A DNA stretch of 33,938 bases from Fimbriiglobus sp. GTDB taxonomy: Bacteria; Planctomycetota; Planctomycetia; Gemmatales; Gemmataceae. Where the stretch lies: positions 1-33,938 of the forward strand of contig JANYHV010000217.1 of assembly GCA_025362195.1 (NCBI GenBank), in the 5' to 3' direction. Both the position numbers and the translations under genes were made by a program. Positions 14,990-24,206 of this stretch are shown here, in pieces. The notes under the pieces are model-generated. The model worked only from the letters and a program-made list of their open reading frames with translations, was not told the DNA's origin and made no database searches. Position 1 is the first letter of the stretch. Every line of letters begins with the position of its first letter.

Positions 14990-15376
14990 TCAGTCGGAGC
15001 CGCTGAGGGCGTCGAGGGCTTCCTGGCGGGTGTCGTACAGCGCCCAGAGGGTGTCGAGGGCCGTGGTGTTGAGGAGTTCGCGGATTTCGTCGTTGACGCC
15101 GGCCAGGACCAGTTCGCTGCCGCGGCCCTTGATGAGCAGGTGGCAGCGGAGGAGGAAGGTGATGAACGCGGACCCGAAGTAGCGGACGCTGGTGAGGTCC
15201 ACGATGAGGTGCATCGGGGGGTCGATTTTGAGCGGGGCGAGGACCATCGCGGCGGCCGGCGAGATGAGGTTCTCGGGCAGTTGCTCGACCTCCGGCGACG
15301 GCACGATCATGGCCACGTCGCCGTGCCGGGTGACCGTGAAGTACTCGTTGGCGAGCTCGGCCGCTTCCATGTTCAT
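14990..15376 (-). CDS. STAS-domain protein (anti-sigma factor antagonist type)
   Basis: A 128-residue protein with a single STAS fold of the SpoIIAA/RsbV class, which in known systems binds and releases an anti-sigma kinase when its serine is phosphorylated or dephosphorylated. The core strand-turn is LIVDLTSVRYFGSAFITFLL; the Ser in FGSAF takes the place of the phosphorylated Ser of DSSGL-type proteins. It continues with LVLAGVNDEIRELLNTTALD, also typical. The ATG at 15376 is preferred (AGGA 8 bases upstream); a second in-frame ATG at 15370 is possible. No partner kinase is adjacent. It is single-gene by layout, with its own terminator, and divergent from the helicase gene by 196 bp. Confidence 0.88.
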   Translation of the reverse strand: MNMEAAELANEYFTVTRHGDVAMIVPSPEVEQLPENLISPAAAMVLAPLKIDPPMHLIVDLTSVRYFGSAFITFLLRCHLLIKGRGSELVLAGVNDEIRELLNTTALDTLWALYDTRQEALDALSGSD

Positions 15377-15572
15377 GGGGGGTGTCCTGAGTGTCTCGAA
15401 TCGCAGTGAGCCTACCAATCTACCCACCCCCCGCCGCAACGCAAGGAGGAAACCGCGGGGGGGCGGAGTCGACAGGCATTCGGAGAATCTCCACGGATTT
15501 CTCGTCACGTTCTCGCTCTGACAGTTGAAGATAGTCCGAGTCCCAATCACTCGACGCAAATGAGCATAATCG

Positions 15573-18500
15573 ATGGCCCGCCAAGTTTTCGCCGTCCCCA
15601 ATTACAACGGCACATCGGTCGATATGCTTTCCTGCAACCCGGCCGATGCCGACTCCAATGGCGTCGTCCATTACGCCTACGCCGTCGGGGCCGAAGCAGA
15701 CGCGGTCACAAAACGGATGATGCCGTGGACGAAGGTGCAGGACTTCGCGGGCAGCTACAGCCAGCAACACCCCACAGTCATCAAGCAGTTGACGGAGCAC
15801 GTCGGATATCGACCCGGCGACTTAGTTCTCGGCCACGAGGCCGGGTCCACGTCCGAGAGCGACCAAGACACGGTGATGCGCCTCGGCGCGCTCGAACTGC
15901 TGGCCAACTTGTCGTCCGGGCGACTCTCGACCACTGAAAAAGACCCCTTCCCGCACCAACTCGCCTTGCAACAGTTCGTCCGCAAGCCCCCCCAGCCGAG
16001 CGGCCTCCGGCGGCTGTTGATCGCGGACGAGGTCGGGCTGGGCAAGACGATCGAGGTCGGGCTGATCCTCCGGGACATGCTGCTGGCCCGCGGGACGTTG
16101 GACGGCTTCCGCTGCCTGTACCTGACCTCCGGCGGCCTCGTGGGGGACGCCGCGGACAAATTGCGGGACGTCCTCTCCGGGACGATCGACGAGCAGCACA
16201 TCGTCAACCCGATCGATACGTTCCGCGACTACGGGACCGGGCCCACCCAGGGCGTCTACGTGGCGAGCATGCACGCCGCGCGTTTGTACACGACGAAGGT
16301 CCAAAAGGGGAAACTTCCCAAGGCGGTCCGGCCCCAAGTGATCATCATCGACGAGTGCCACCACGCGGCCAGCGAGGGCGACTTGGCCGGGGCGGCGGTC
16401 CGCCGCCAGGTCGCAACACAAACCTATTCGGCCGCCATGCAACTCCTCAGCGGCGAGTACTGGCTGGACTCGGAGCCGCCGCCGCTCGCCATCCTGATGA
16501 GCGCCACCCCGTTCCGGTCGCAGCCGCAGTTCGTGAACCTGCTACGTCTGTTGACCCACGGCATCACCCGGCCGGGCACGGAGGTGACGTTCGACGCCTA
16601 CGCAAGCGGCGTCCAGGCGAACGAACTCCGCGCCATGCTCCAGGACCCGGGGGCGGCGGCGAGCGTCGTGTGGCGGCGTCAGAGCGACGACAGTGTCCGC
16701 TCGTGGACCGGCAGCCGAATCTTCCCGAACCTGACGATTGTCCGCCCGCACACCGTCACCGAAGGCGACCCGCAGACGCCGCTCCTCGCCGCCCCGAGCA
16801 GCCAGTTTCTGGACCTCCTCGGACAAATCAAAGACACCGTCAGCGCGATTGCGGCCGCGCACGAGCAGCGGTTCGGCGGGTTCGCCATTGCGCAACTCGA
16901 GAAGAAGCTGACGAGTAGTTCCGTCGCGGGAGCATGCTGGCTGTTCAGTTGGGCCGCGCGGCACCTGCACTGGGACACGCAAGCGGATTTTCAGAAAGAC
17001 AAGGGGATTGGGACTGATGCGCTGCGCCGGCTCATCAAACTCATTTCGCAGAGGATAGCCTCTTACTCGACTGGAACCGCGAAGCATGCGGACGTGCGAT
17101 TTCCTAGCGACAACTTTGCGTTCGAGGGGACCAAACTGGCACAGGCCGTTCACGTCATCGAAATCCAGGCCTATTCCAAAGCAATGCGTGACAGCGGGTC
17201 CGACGACGGACTCTGGGTGGCCACGCAAGAAGAGGTCGTCGAACTGGTCCGCCTCGCCGAAAACCTCCTCGACCTCCAGGGCCGCGGGGGCGATGAAGTC
17301 GGTGCCGAGGACGCCAAGTTAGCCTGGCTCACGGAACTGCTCCGGCGCTACCCGGACGACCGCTTCCTGCTCTTCACCGAGAGCCTGCAGACGTGCGAAG
17401 CGCTTCAAAGCGCCCTCGGCACGGTCTGCCGGACACTCGTAGGCAGCATGTCGAAAGCCGCTCGGAACGAGGCCGTCGCCGACCTGCAGAACCCGCGCAT
17501 GAACGCGCGGGTTCTGGTCGCCACGTCCGCCGCCGACGAGGGGTTCGACCTGCAAGTCGCGTGCAAGGTGATTCACTGGGACCTCAGCTCGTCGCCGGCC
17601 ACATTGATGCAGCGCAACGGCCGCGTCGCACGACTCGGGCAAACCTCGGACGTGACGGCCTACTACCTGATCCTGACCGGCACCCACGAGCAACTCCGGG
17701 ACAGCGCGCTCCAGAAGAAGTTCGCCGATCTCGGGATCACGGACGAAGCGCTCCGCAGTACGATCCTCGGTTCGCTGACGGAGGACGAGGAGAACGCGCT
17801 CGACCAGGCCATCGAGCAAAACGAAGACCGCATCGTCGGGGACATCCTCCGGAGGGCGGACGACGACAACAAGAGGATGAACAAGGAACTCGACGACATC
17901 CGAACCGAAGTCGAGTTCGCGCAAGTCCTGAGCCGGGACGACTTGGCCGTGCGGCTCGACGCCTGGAAGCGGATGGGTCCGCCCGGTCAAGCGACCCGGG
18001 GGGTCAAGTTCGAGTTCGACACAGTGTCCTGGGAGCGGCCCGTTTTCGGCGACGTGACGCGTCGGGAGGCGACCGAGTCAAAAGTCGCCCGCCTCGAAGG
18101 CAAGAGCGACAACGGTCTCCTGAAGCAGCAACTCGTCTTCGACCCCGAGTTCTTACTGTTCGGCCCGTTGGAAAAGGGCAAGGCCCTCAAGCTCGCCGGC
18201 ATTCCGCCGTGGGTCCGAACGCCGCCGTCGCGTTACGGCAAGGTGGGCATCGAACCTTACGACCAAGGCAACCTCATCGGCCGATTGCTGCACAACATGG
18301 CGAGGCTGCAGCGCGCCGACTACCTGGCGATCCGCCGGCCGTGGCTCGACAACGTCACCCACATGCCCCCGCCCCTGGCCCGGTGGCTGCTCTTCTGCAC
18401 GCACCCGCTCCGGGAAGCCGAGAACACGCTGCCGGTGAAGTCCCGGCCGCTGCTGACTTACTACGCCTTCCCGGAGTTGAGCGAGGAGTTGCCTTCCCCG

Positions 18501-18746
18501 CTCGACGCCGAAGGGGCAGACGGCGAAGCGGTCCACGCCTTCATCCGCCAGGCCGAAGTCCTCGCCCTCGACGGATCGCTGGACGGAGTCAGCGACCCCG
18601 CTGCCATCGCCGTGGCTCGCCAAGCCGGCGTGCGGCTCAGGGCGTGGCTCGAGACCGTCACCAAGTTCGGGGCCGCGTCGTTCCTGGATGAGGCGAAGTA
18701 CTTCGTCCCAGTCCCCGTTGCCCTCGTCCAGATCACCGAGGAATGA
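15573..18746 (+). CDS. Large SNF2/DEAD-type helicase
   Basis: A 1057-residue ATP-dependent nucleic-acid translocase. The two RecA lobes are intact: Walker A ADEVGLGKTIE with Lys158, DECH at 260-263, SAT at 310-312, and in lobe 2 LVATSAADEGFDLQ followed by QRNGRVARLGQ starting at 680. The arrangement fits the SNF2/RapA/DrmD group. An extra N-terminal stretch of about 130 residues and a C-terminal 330 residues match nothing I recognise. The start ATG at 15573 has no clear ribosome site; an overlapping ATG at 15560 is in another frame. It stands alone: no methylase, nuclease or phospholipase-D partner as in DISARM. The stretch 16950-17170 is visibly less GC-rich than the neighbours, suggesting import. 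A role in defence or transcription recycling is only a guess. Confidence 0.9.
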   Translation: MARQVFAVPNYNGTSVDMLSCNPADADSNGVVHYAYAVGAEADAVTKRMMPWTKVQDFAGSYSQQHPTVIKQLTEHVGYRPGDLVLGHEAGSTSESDQDTVMRLGALELLANLSSGRLSTTEKDPFPHQLALQQFVRKPPQPSGLRRLLIADEVGLGKTIEVGLILRDMLLARGTLDGFRCLYLTSGGLVGDAADKLRDVLSGTIDEQHIVNPIDTFRDYGTGPTQGVYVASMHAARLYTTKVQKGKLPKAVRPQVIIIDECHHAASEGDLAGAAVRRQVATQTYSAAMQLLSGEYWLDSEPPPLAILMSATPFRSQPQFVNLLRLLTHGITRPGTEVTFDAYASGVQANELRAMLQDPGAAASVVWRRQSDDSVRSWTGSRIFPNLTIVRPHTVTEGDPQTPLLAAPSSQFLDLLGQIKDTVSAIAAAHEQRFGGFAIAQLEKKLTSSSVAGACWLFSWAARHLHWDTQADFQKDKGIGTDALRRLIKLISQRIASYSTGTAKHADVRFPSDNFAFEGTKLAQAVHVIEIQAYSKAMRDSGSDDGLWVATQEEVVELVRLAENLLDLQGRGGDEVGAEDAKLAWLTELLRRYPDDRFLLFTESLQTCEALQSALGTVCRTLVGSMSKAARNEAVADLQNPRMNARVLVATSAADEGFDLQVACKVIHWDLSSSPATLMQRNGRVARLGQTSDVTAYYLILTGTHEQLRDSALQKKFADLGITDEALRSTILGSLTEDEENALDQAIEQNEDRIVGDILRRADDDNKRMNKELDDIRTEVEFAQVLSRDDLAVRLDAWKRMGPPGQATRGVKFEFDTVSWERPVFGDVTRREATESKVARLEGKSDNGLLKQQLVFDPEFLLFGPLEKGKALKLAGIPPWVRTPPSRYGKVGIEPYDQGNLIGRLLHNMARLQRADYLAIRRPWLDNVTHMPPPLARWLLFCTHPLREAENTLPVKSRPLLTYYAFPELSEELPSPLDAEGADGEAVHAFIRQAEVLALDGSLDGVSDPAAIAVARQAGVRLRAWLETVTKFGAASFLDEAKYFVPVPVALVQITEE

Positions 18747-18774
18747 ACCCCGCCGTGAGAAAATCGGCTGTGGG

Positions 18775-19680
18775 CTACGCTTTCCAGCCGACGGCGGCGA
18801 GGTTTCCGGCGGGTAACGGCAGGACGAGCTTGCCCAGGCGGCCGCGGCCCAGGCGGTCCAGGAGGGCGGCCTTGACGGCGGCCGGGGCGGGGAAGAGGCG
18901 GAGCCAGTAGGCCAGCGGGTACCGGTTCACGATGGGGCGAATCGTCACCCGCTGGAAGCCGGCCGCCCGCAACAGGGCCGTCAGGCTGCGCGGCGAAAAG
19001 AGTTGCAGGTGCTCGATGTCGAAGATCGGCGACCGCTCGCCCAGCAGCCGGGCGGACGGGGCCGTGCGGTCGTGGCCGATCAGGAACGCGGCCCCGCCGG
19101 GGCGGAGGATGCGGTGCATCTCCCGCGTCAGGGCGAGCGGGTCGCTGAGGTGTTCGATCGTCTGGAAGCAGCTCACGAGCGAGAGCGAGTCGGCGGCATA
19201 CCCGCCCGGCTCGAACAGGCCCTGGCGGATGAGCGGCCGCACGTCGGCGGCCGCGGCGGCGATCGGCGCGGTGGACGGCTCGACCCCGCGAACGTCGGTG
19301 AACCCGCAGGCGATCAGTTCGCGCAGGAACTCGCCGTCGCCGGTGCCGATGTCCAGCGCGCCGGACCGGTGGGCCAGGCCCGCGGCGATGGGCCGGAGGT
19401 AGCGGCCGTAGGTGCGGGCGGCCAGCCCGGCCTCGCGGCCGCTGTCGAACGCCGCCTCCCGGTACAGCCGGCCCAACTCGGCCGGCGTCGGGGCGGGGTC
19501 GGCGAACAACAGGTCGCACGCCCGGCAGCGGCGCAACTGCCAGTGCATGTACTCCGGCAGCTTCCGCGACGCGAACGCGAAGTCGTCCAGCGCGGCGGCG
19601 TCGAACCGCTCCGGGTACTTCACGTCGGCGTGCGCGTTCGTGCCGCAGATCGGGCAGAGGCGGGGTTCGAGGGTCAGCAC
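18775..19680 (-). CDS. Class I SAM methyltransferase with N-terminal Cys4 (zinc) motif
   Basis: A 301-residue methyltransferase, last gene of the glycan operon. The N-terminus carries CPIC (Cys9, Cys12) and CRAC (Cys52, Cys55), a four-cysteine set that probably binds zinc, as in sugar C-methyltransferases and related enzymes. The SAM-binding motif I is LDIGTGDGEFL (109-119), and later SCFQTIEHLSDP and ILRPGG are typical. The start is GTG at 19680, reached by AAAGGA nine bases upstream; it overlaps the stop of the preceding methyltransferase by seven bases (GTGCTGA), so translation is coupled. It is convergent with the helicase, 28 bp apart. It may methylate a nucleotide sugar or a glycan; the exact acceptor is not visible. 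Confidence 0.88.
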   Translation of the reverse strand: MLTLEPRLCPICGTNAHADVKYPERFDAAALDDFAFASRKLPEYMHWQLRRCRACDLLFADPAPTPAELGRLYREAAFDSGREAGLAARTYGRYLRPIAAGLAHRSGALDIGTGDGEFLRELIACGFTDVRGVEPSTAPIAAAAADVRPLIRQGLFEPGGYAADSLSLVSCFQTIEHLSDPLALTREMHRILRPGGAAFLIGHDRTAPSARLLGERSPIFDIEHLQLFSPRSLTALLRAAGFQRVTIRPIVNRYPLAYWLRLFPAPAAVKAALLDRLGRGRLGKLVLPLPAGNLAAVGWKA

Positions 19681-20519
19681 GGGCGGTCGTCCTTTCCCGG
19701 GCCGGGGGCGGTGGCCACGACCGTGTAGCCGAGGCAATCGGTCCCGCCGTCCCGCCGCAGCGAGAGTTGGCCGATGGCGGCCAACCCGACCACGACCGGG
19801 GAGAGGGCCAGCCCGGCCACGCGCTTCAGCGCCCGGCCGAGCGTGCCCCCCGACTGGGGCATGAGCAGCGGCAGGACGAGCGCCATGCCCTTGTAGCAGG
19901 CGACCGTCACGGCGTTGCCGCGCGGGTAGACGGCGACTTTGTCGAACCCGGCGGCGGCGAGCAGGCGGGTCAAGGCCGACGGGGTGAACCGCCAGTAGTC
20001 GTGCGGCACGTAGTGCCAGCGGGCCGCGAACGGCACGGTCAGGATCGCCCGCCCGCCCGGCCGCAGGCAGCGGCGCAACTCGGCCAGGAACGGCGCGGAG
20101 TCGGGGACGTGTTCGAGCGTCTCGGTGCAGAGCAAGACATCGACGCTCGCGCCCGGCACGGGCAGGGCGTCGCCGGCGTAGTACGCCGTGTCGGGCGTGC
20201 GGTAGCCGAAGCGGGCGAGCGCGTCCTCGGTGTCCACGCCGAGGTAGGTGACGCCCGGCGGCAGGAGGCGGCGGTACGGTTGCGCGCCGCACCCCACGTC
20301 GAGGACCGTCCCCCGGGCGTGCCGGAGGAGCGGCCCCAGGTCGGCCCAAATCGACGCCGCCTGGAGGTCGAGGCAGCGCCGCGCGACCGCCCGCAGCGAG
20401 AACCCCGGCGGGTCGTAGGCCGGCGGTTGCCACGCCTCCCGGCAGCCGCCGGCGTGGTCGGTCCGCGGCAGGGTGAACGGGTCGATTTCGGCCGGCGGCG
20501 GTGCGGTCGGACTCGGCAT
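19674..20519 (-). CDS. Class I SAM methyltransferase
   Basis: A 281-residue methyltransferase. Motif I is VLDVGCGAQPY (72-82), the acidic end of strand 2 is YLGVDTED, and the later region LCTETLEHVPD and LRPGGRAILTVPF is characteristic of Methyltransf_11-type enzymes. Towards the C-terminus a hydrophobic stretch (LSPVVVGLAAIGQL) could lie on the membrane. The ATG at 20519 overlaps the previous stop as TGATG, so it is translationally coupled; a GTG one codon earlier is possible. Two methyltransferases in a row with sugar enzymes suggest methylated sugars or lipid-linked glycans as product. It differs from its downstream neighbour in lacking the four-cysteine N-terminus. Confidence 0.88.
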   Translation of the reverse strand: MPSPTAPPPAEIDPFTLPRTDHAGGCREAWQPPAYDPPGFSLRAVARRCLDLQAASIWADLGPLLRHARGTVLDVGCGAQPYRRLLPPGVTYLGVDTEDALARFGYRTPDTAYYAGDALPVPGASVDVLLCTETLEHVPDSAPFLAELRRCLRPGGRAILTVPFAARWHYVPHDYWRFTPSALTRLLAAAGFDKVAVYPRGNAVTVACYKGMALVLPLLMPQSGGTLGRALKRVAGLALSPVVVGLAAIGQLSLRRDGGTDCLGYTVVATAPGPGKDDRPC

Positions 20520-22510
20520 CACGGCTTCTCATTGGGCGTGGTCGCGTCGGCGGCCGGGCGGACTTCGCCGTCGCGGATGACGGTCCGGCGGATGAACAGC
20601 GGCCGCTGCTTCACCTCCTCGAACACCTTGGCCATGTACTCGCCGACGACACTGATGCCCAGCAGGTTGAGCGAGCCGAAGAAGATGATGAGGAGCAGCG
20701 TCGTCGTGATGCCCGGCGGCACGGACTCGGGGAAGGCGAGGCGGACGGCGATCTGCGTCAGGCTCAGCACCACGCTCAGCACGAACAGGAACAGGCCGCA
20801 CGCGCTCAGGGCGTTCAGGGGGGCGTTGCTGAACGACAGGATGCCCTTCTTCGCCCAGCCGATGTTCTTCACCAGGCTGTTCGTCGTCCGGCCGAACATC
20901 CGCTCCGGCCGGGTGTAATCGACGCCGGTCTGCTTGAACCCGGCGAACGCCCGCACCCCGCGGAGGAACAGGTCGCGCTCGGGGAACTGCAAGATGGCCC
21001 GGACCACCTTCTTGTCCATGAGCGAAAAGTCCCCGGCGTCGTGGGGCACGCGCATCACGGAGAAGTAGTCCCACACGCGGTAGAAGCCCTTGTACGCGAG
21101 CTGCATGAACAGGGTCGCCTCGCGCTTGACCCGCCGGCCGTACACCACGTCGTACCCCTCCCGCCACCGGGCGACGAACTGTTCGATCATCTCCGGGGGG
21201 TCCTGCAAGTCGCCGTCGAGGAGGACGACGCTGTTCTTCGTGGCCAGCCTCATGCCGCTCACGAACGCCGCCTGGGACCCGAAGTTGCGGGCGTGGGACA
21301 CGCCGACGACGCGGCGGTCGTTCGCCGAGATGGCCCGGATGACCTCTTCGGTGTCGTCCGGCGAGCAGTCGTTGACGAACAAGATTTCGTAATCGACGTT
21401 GAGCTTGGCGAAGGTCGCGCGGAGCCGCTCGTACATGACCGGGATGGCCTGGTTGTCCTTGTAGCAGGCGACGACGGCGGTGACGCTGTACACGGTATCC
21501 ACGCCGAACTTCTTGCTCGCCCGCTCGTACCCGGCCTTGTCCGCGAGGTCGCGGTACCAGTCGGTCGTCCGCCGGAAGCCGTCGGCCAGCGGCGTCCGCG
21601 GGGACCACCCCAGGACGGCCTTGGCCTTGGCAATGTCGCCGAACCAGTCGGCCACGTCCCAGCTGCGGTTCGGCATCGTGTACGTCGCCTCGGCGGCCAG
21701 GGCGTACTGGCCGCGGGCCAGCCCGGCCACGTCGGCGATGGTCGTCTTGTGCCCGCTGCCGACGTTGAACGACTCGCCGTAGTTCTCCTTGGGCAGGCTC
21801 AGGGCGGTGTCCACGAACGCCTCGACCACGTCGTCCACGTACACGAAATCGCGGGAGATGGCGGGGTGGACGAAGTCCGGGTAGCCGCCCTCCAGGCCGC
21901 GGCGGACGACGTTCGGGATGAGCCGGGACGAGTCTTCTTGGGGGCCGTACACGGAGTACAGGCGGAGGTTCGCGCACGGGAACCCCTTCCGCTTCCCGTA
22001 GTACCAGAGCAGGTTGCCGGCGGCCGCCTTGGACACGGCGTAGTCGCTGTTCGGGGCGAGCGGGTCGTCCTCGCGCGGCCCGGCCGCCTTGTCCCCGTAC
22101 TCGGACGACGACCCGGCGTGGACGTAGGCGGCGATCCCCCGGGCCGCCAGCCGCTCGACGAGCCGCTGGATGAACTGGAAGTTGGTCCGGTAGATGAGCT
22201 GCGGGTCGGTCTCGAACGAGTACCCGCCGTAGGCGATGCAGTTGAACACCGTCCGCGGCTTGACGGCGGCGAGCAGCGCGTCCAGGTTGCTGTCCACGAG
22301 CAGGTCCACGGCGACGACGTTCGCGTCGGGCAGGTCGGCCAGCCGCCAGGCCGGCTTGCGGGTGGTCACGCCGAACACGTCCGGCCGGACGGCGAAGATC
22401 TGGCGGACCAGGTTGGCCCCGACGAACCCGCTCCCGCCGAGGACGAGAATCGGCCCCTGGAGGCGGGCGATCTTGTCGCGCAGGGATTCGAGCGCGGCCG
22501 CGTCCGTCAT
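20519..22510 (-). CDS. Fusion of NAD-dependent sugar epimerase/dehydratase and GT2 glycosyltransferase
   Basis: A 663-residue protein made of two enzymes in one frame. Residues 1-330 are an extended SDR of the nucleotide-sugar epimerase/dehydratase family: GGSGFVG (25-31), SSSEYG (134-139) and Tyr157/Lys161 (YAVSK). Residues about 342-560 are a family 2 glycosyltransferase of the DPM1/ArnC type: VVACYKDN, then VNDCSPDDT, then DGDLQDPPE with Asp432 and Asp434 for metal and nucleotide. Two transmembrane helices (about 570-592 and 601-623) follow, as in enzymes that load sugars on polyprenyl phosphate. It would modify a sugar nucleotide and transfer it at the inner face of the membrane. The ATG overlaps the transketolase stop as ATGA. 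The continuous frame and conserved motifs on both sides argue against a sequencing error. Confidence 0.92.
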   Translation of the reverse strand: MTDAAALESLRDKIARLQGPILVLGGSGFVGANLVRQIFAVRPDVFGVTTRKPAWRLADLPDANVVAVDLLVDSNLDALLAAVKPRTVFNCIAYGGYSFETDPQLIYRTNFQFIQRLVERLAARGIAAYVHAGSSSEYGDKAAGPREDDPLAPNSDYAVSKAAAGNLLWYYGKRKGFPCANLRLYSVYGPQEDSSRLIPNVVRRGLEGGYPDFVHPAISRDFVYVDDVVEAFVDTALSLPKENYGESFNVGSGHKTTIADVAGLARGQYALAAEATYTMPNRSWDVADWFGDIAKAKAVLGWSPRTPLADGFRRTTDWYRDLADKAGYERASKKFGVDTVYSVTAVVACYKDNQAIPVMYERLRATFAKLNVDYEILFVNDCSPDDTEEVIRAISANDRRVVGVSHARNFGSQAAFVSGMRLATKNSVVLLDGDLQDPPEMIEQFVARWREGYDVVYGRRVKREATLFMQLAYKGFYRVWDYFSVMRVPHDAGDFSLMDKKVVRAILQFPERDLFLRGVRAFAGFKQTGVDYTRPERMFGRTTNSLVKNIGWAKKGILSFSNAPLNALSACGLFLFVLSVVLSLTQIAVRLAFPESVPPGITTTLLLIIFFGSLNLLGISVVGEYMAKVFEEVKQRPLFIRRTVIRDGEVRPAADATTPNEKP

Positions 22511-23415
22511 GACGTCTCCGGGGACAGGGCGGCGAGGACGGCAGCCGGGTCGAGGCCGCACTCGCGGCGGTGGAACTTCTGCGACCCGTACCGGCCCGAC
22601 GGGTAGCCCAACGCGGCGCGGTGCCGGAACCACCGCGGGGCACGCCCGGCCTCCAGCAGCCGGGCGGCGAGTTGCTGGCCGAAGCCGCCGACGGCCACGT
22701 GCTCCTCGACGACGAGGAGCCGGCCGGTCGCCGCCACGTCGGCCAGGAACTCGGCCGGGACGGTCGTAACTGGGAGTTCGCAGACGCACCAGACGGCCGG
22801 CCGGTCGGCGGCGGGCAAGGCCTTCGCCGCGGCCCAGATGCCGCCGACGAGGGGGCCGCAGACGGCGACGACCCCGGCCGCGCCGCCGAGGAGTTTCCGC
22901 CACGCCGCGTATGCGGGGATCGGCGTGTCGGCCGGCGGTTCGGCCAGCCCGAGGCGGAAGTACGTCGGGTGGTCGGCCGCGAACAACAGGTCGGCGATCG
23001 CGCCCACGTCCGGGTCGAACGCCGGGACGTAAGCCCTCAAGTGCGGCAGCGTGAGCAGGCTGCCGTAGTCTTCGAGGGCGTGGTGCGTCGCGCCCATGAC
23101 GCCGTACCCGTACCCGCCGCCGTTGCCGACGAGGACGACCGGCAGGCGGTGCAGGGCCACGTCGTTGCGGATCTGCTCGAACGGCCGGGCGTACTGGAAC
23201 GGGGCGATGCTGTACGTCCACGGCCGCTGCCCGGCCCGCGCCAGCCCGGCCGCCACCCCGACCATGTTTTGCTCGGCCACCCCGACGTTCAGGAAGCGCG
23301 GCCCCAGGGCGTCGCGCAGGGGCTCCAGGGCCTTGTACCCCAGGTCGCCGGTCAGGAACAAGAAGTCGTCGCGGCCGGCGGCGGCCACGAGCGTCCGGCA
23401 GAAGGCGTCCCTCAC
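22507..23415 (-). CDS. Transketolase, C-terminal (pyrimidine/small) subunit
   Basis: A 302-residue second half of a split transketolase. It carries the central Pyr domain, with LTGDLGYKAL and NVGVAEQNMVGVAAGLA, where Glu48 would activate thiamine diphosphate, followed by GATHHALEDYG and the C-terminal domain. It must pair with the N-terminal subunit encoded just upstream, since thiamine diphosphate binds between the two. The start is GTG at 23415, overlapping the upstream stop as GTGA. Split transketolases of this size are known both in archaea-like pentose metabolism and in surface-sugar clusters; the neighbours here (epimerase-GT2, methyltransferases) favour a two-carbon transfer onto a sugar for glycan synthesis. 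That use is inference. Confidence 0.9.
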   Translation of the reverse strand: MRDAFCRTLVAAAGRDDFLFLTGDLGYKALEPLRDALGPRFLNVGVAEQNMVGVAAGLARAGQRPWTYSIAPFQYARPFEQIRNDVALHRLPVVLVGNGGGYGYGVMGATHHALEDYGSLLTLPHLRAYVPAFDPDVGAIADLLFAADHPTYFRLGLAEPPADTPIPAYAAWRKLLGGAAGVVAVCGPLVGGIWAAAKALPAADRPAVWCVCELPVTTVPAEFLADVAATGRLLVVEEHVAVGGFGQQLAARLLEAGRAPRWFRHRAALGYPSGRYGSQKFHRRECGLDPAAVLAALSPETS

Positions 23416-24206
23416 GCGGCCTCCACTTCGGCCACGGCCTGGCGGTACTGCGGCTCGGTCATCGGCAGGTAGTGCCACTCCATGCGGTCGGCCATGAACG
23501 ACACGCCGCACCCCTTGTGCGTCCGGGCCAGGACGACCCGCGGCCCGGCCCCCGCCACCGGCGGCGCGGCCAGCACGCCGACGAGCGCCGCCCCGTCGTG
23601 CCCGTCCACGTCGTGGACCTCGCACCCGAAGGCCCGGAACTTGTCCGCCAGCGGTTCCAGGTCGGCGACTTCTTGGGTCGTGCCGAAGCCCTGCAGGCCG
23701 TTCACGTCCAGGACGACGGTCAGCCCGTCGAGCCGCTGGTGCCGGGCGAAGATCAACGCCTCCCAGCACGAGCCTTCGTTCCACTCGCCGTCGGAAGTAA
23801 GGCAGAAGACGCGGTTCGGGCCGCCCAGGAAGCGCGCCGCGAGGGCCAGCCCCGCCGCCAGCGACAGCCCGTGGCCGAGGCTCCCGGTGGCGAACGGCAC
23901 CCCCGGCAGGCCGCTCGTCGGCGGGTGCCCGCTGAGCCGCGTGCCGTCCTTGTGGAAGGTCGTCAGTTCCGCGTCGGAAAGTTGGCCGAGCGTGAACAGG
24001 GTCGTGTACAAGGCCCCGGCGGCGTGCCCCTTCGACAGGACGAAGTGGTCGCCGGGGGTCATCGCGTGGTGGTGGACGGCCAGCAAAATGTCGAGGCACG
24101 ACAGGTTGCCGCCGGCGTGGCCGACGCCGCTCTCGAAGTGCATCCGCAACAGCCGCAGGCGGGCACGCCGGCGCAGGTCGCGGAACTGTGCGGGATCGAA
24201 GCTCAT
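23412..24206 (-). CDS. Transketolase, N-terminal (PP/large) subunit
   Basis: A 264-residue first half of the split transketolase. It holds the diphosphate-binding domain: GHAGGNLS near 29-36, LSKGHAAGALY near 58, GSLGHGLS near 108, and the thiamine diphosphate/metal motif SDGEWNEGSCWEA with Asp139, ending in Asn169. In this motif the first Gly of GDG is Ser. The ATG at 24206 starts inside the stop of the membrane-protein gene (ATGA), and the gene ends inside the GTG of the C-terminal subunit, giving equal, coupled synthesis of the two halves. The enzyme moves a two-carbon ketol unit between sugars. The real acceptor is unknown, but its genomic context is glycan-making rather than pentose phosphate. 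Confidence 0.92.
   Translation of the reverse strand: MSFDPAQFRDLRRRARLRLLRMHFESGVGHAGGNLSCLDILLAVHHHAMTPGDHFVLSKGHAAGALYTTLFTLGQLSDAELTTFHKDGTRLSGHPPTSGLPGVPFATGSLGHGLSLAAGLALAARFLGGPNRVFCLTSDGEWNEGSCWEALIFARHQRLDGLTVVLDVNGLQGFGTTQEVADLEPLADKFRAFGCEVHDVDGHDGAALVGVLAAPPVAGAGPRVVLARTHKGCGVSFMADRMEWHYLPMTEPQYRQAVAEVEAA

Noticed and set aside
15560-15937. ATG at 15560 as start of a separate gene ahead of the helicase
   Set aside because: Different frame from the helicase, with no motif; the helicase ATG at 15573 leads straight into a plausible N-terminus.
15573-18746. A DISARM or other multi-gene defence system
   Set aside because: Only a SNF2-type helicase is present; flanking genes are a STAS protein and glycan enzymes, with no methylase, nuclease or DUF1998-type partner.
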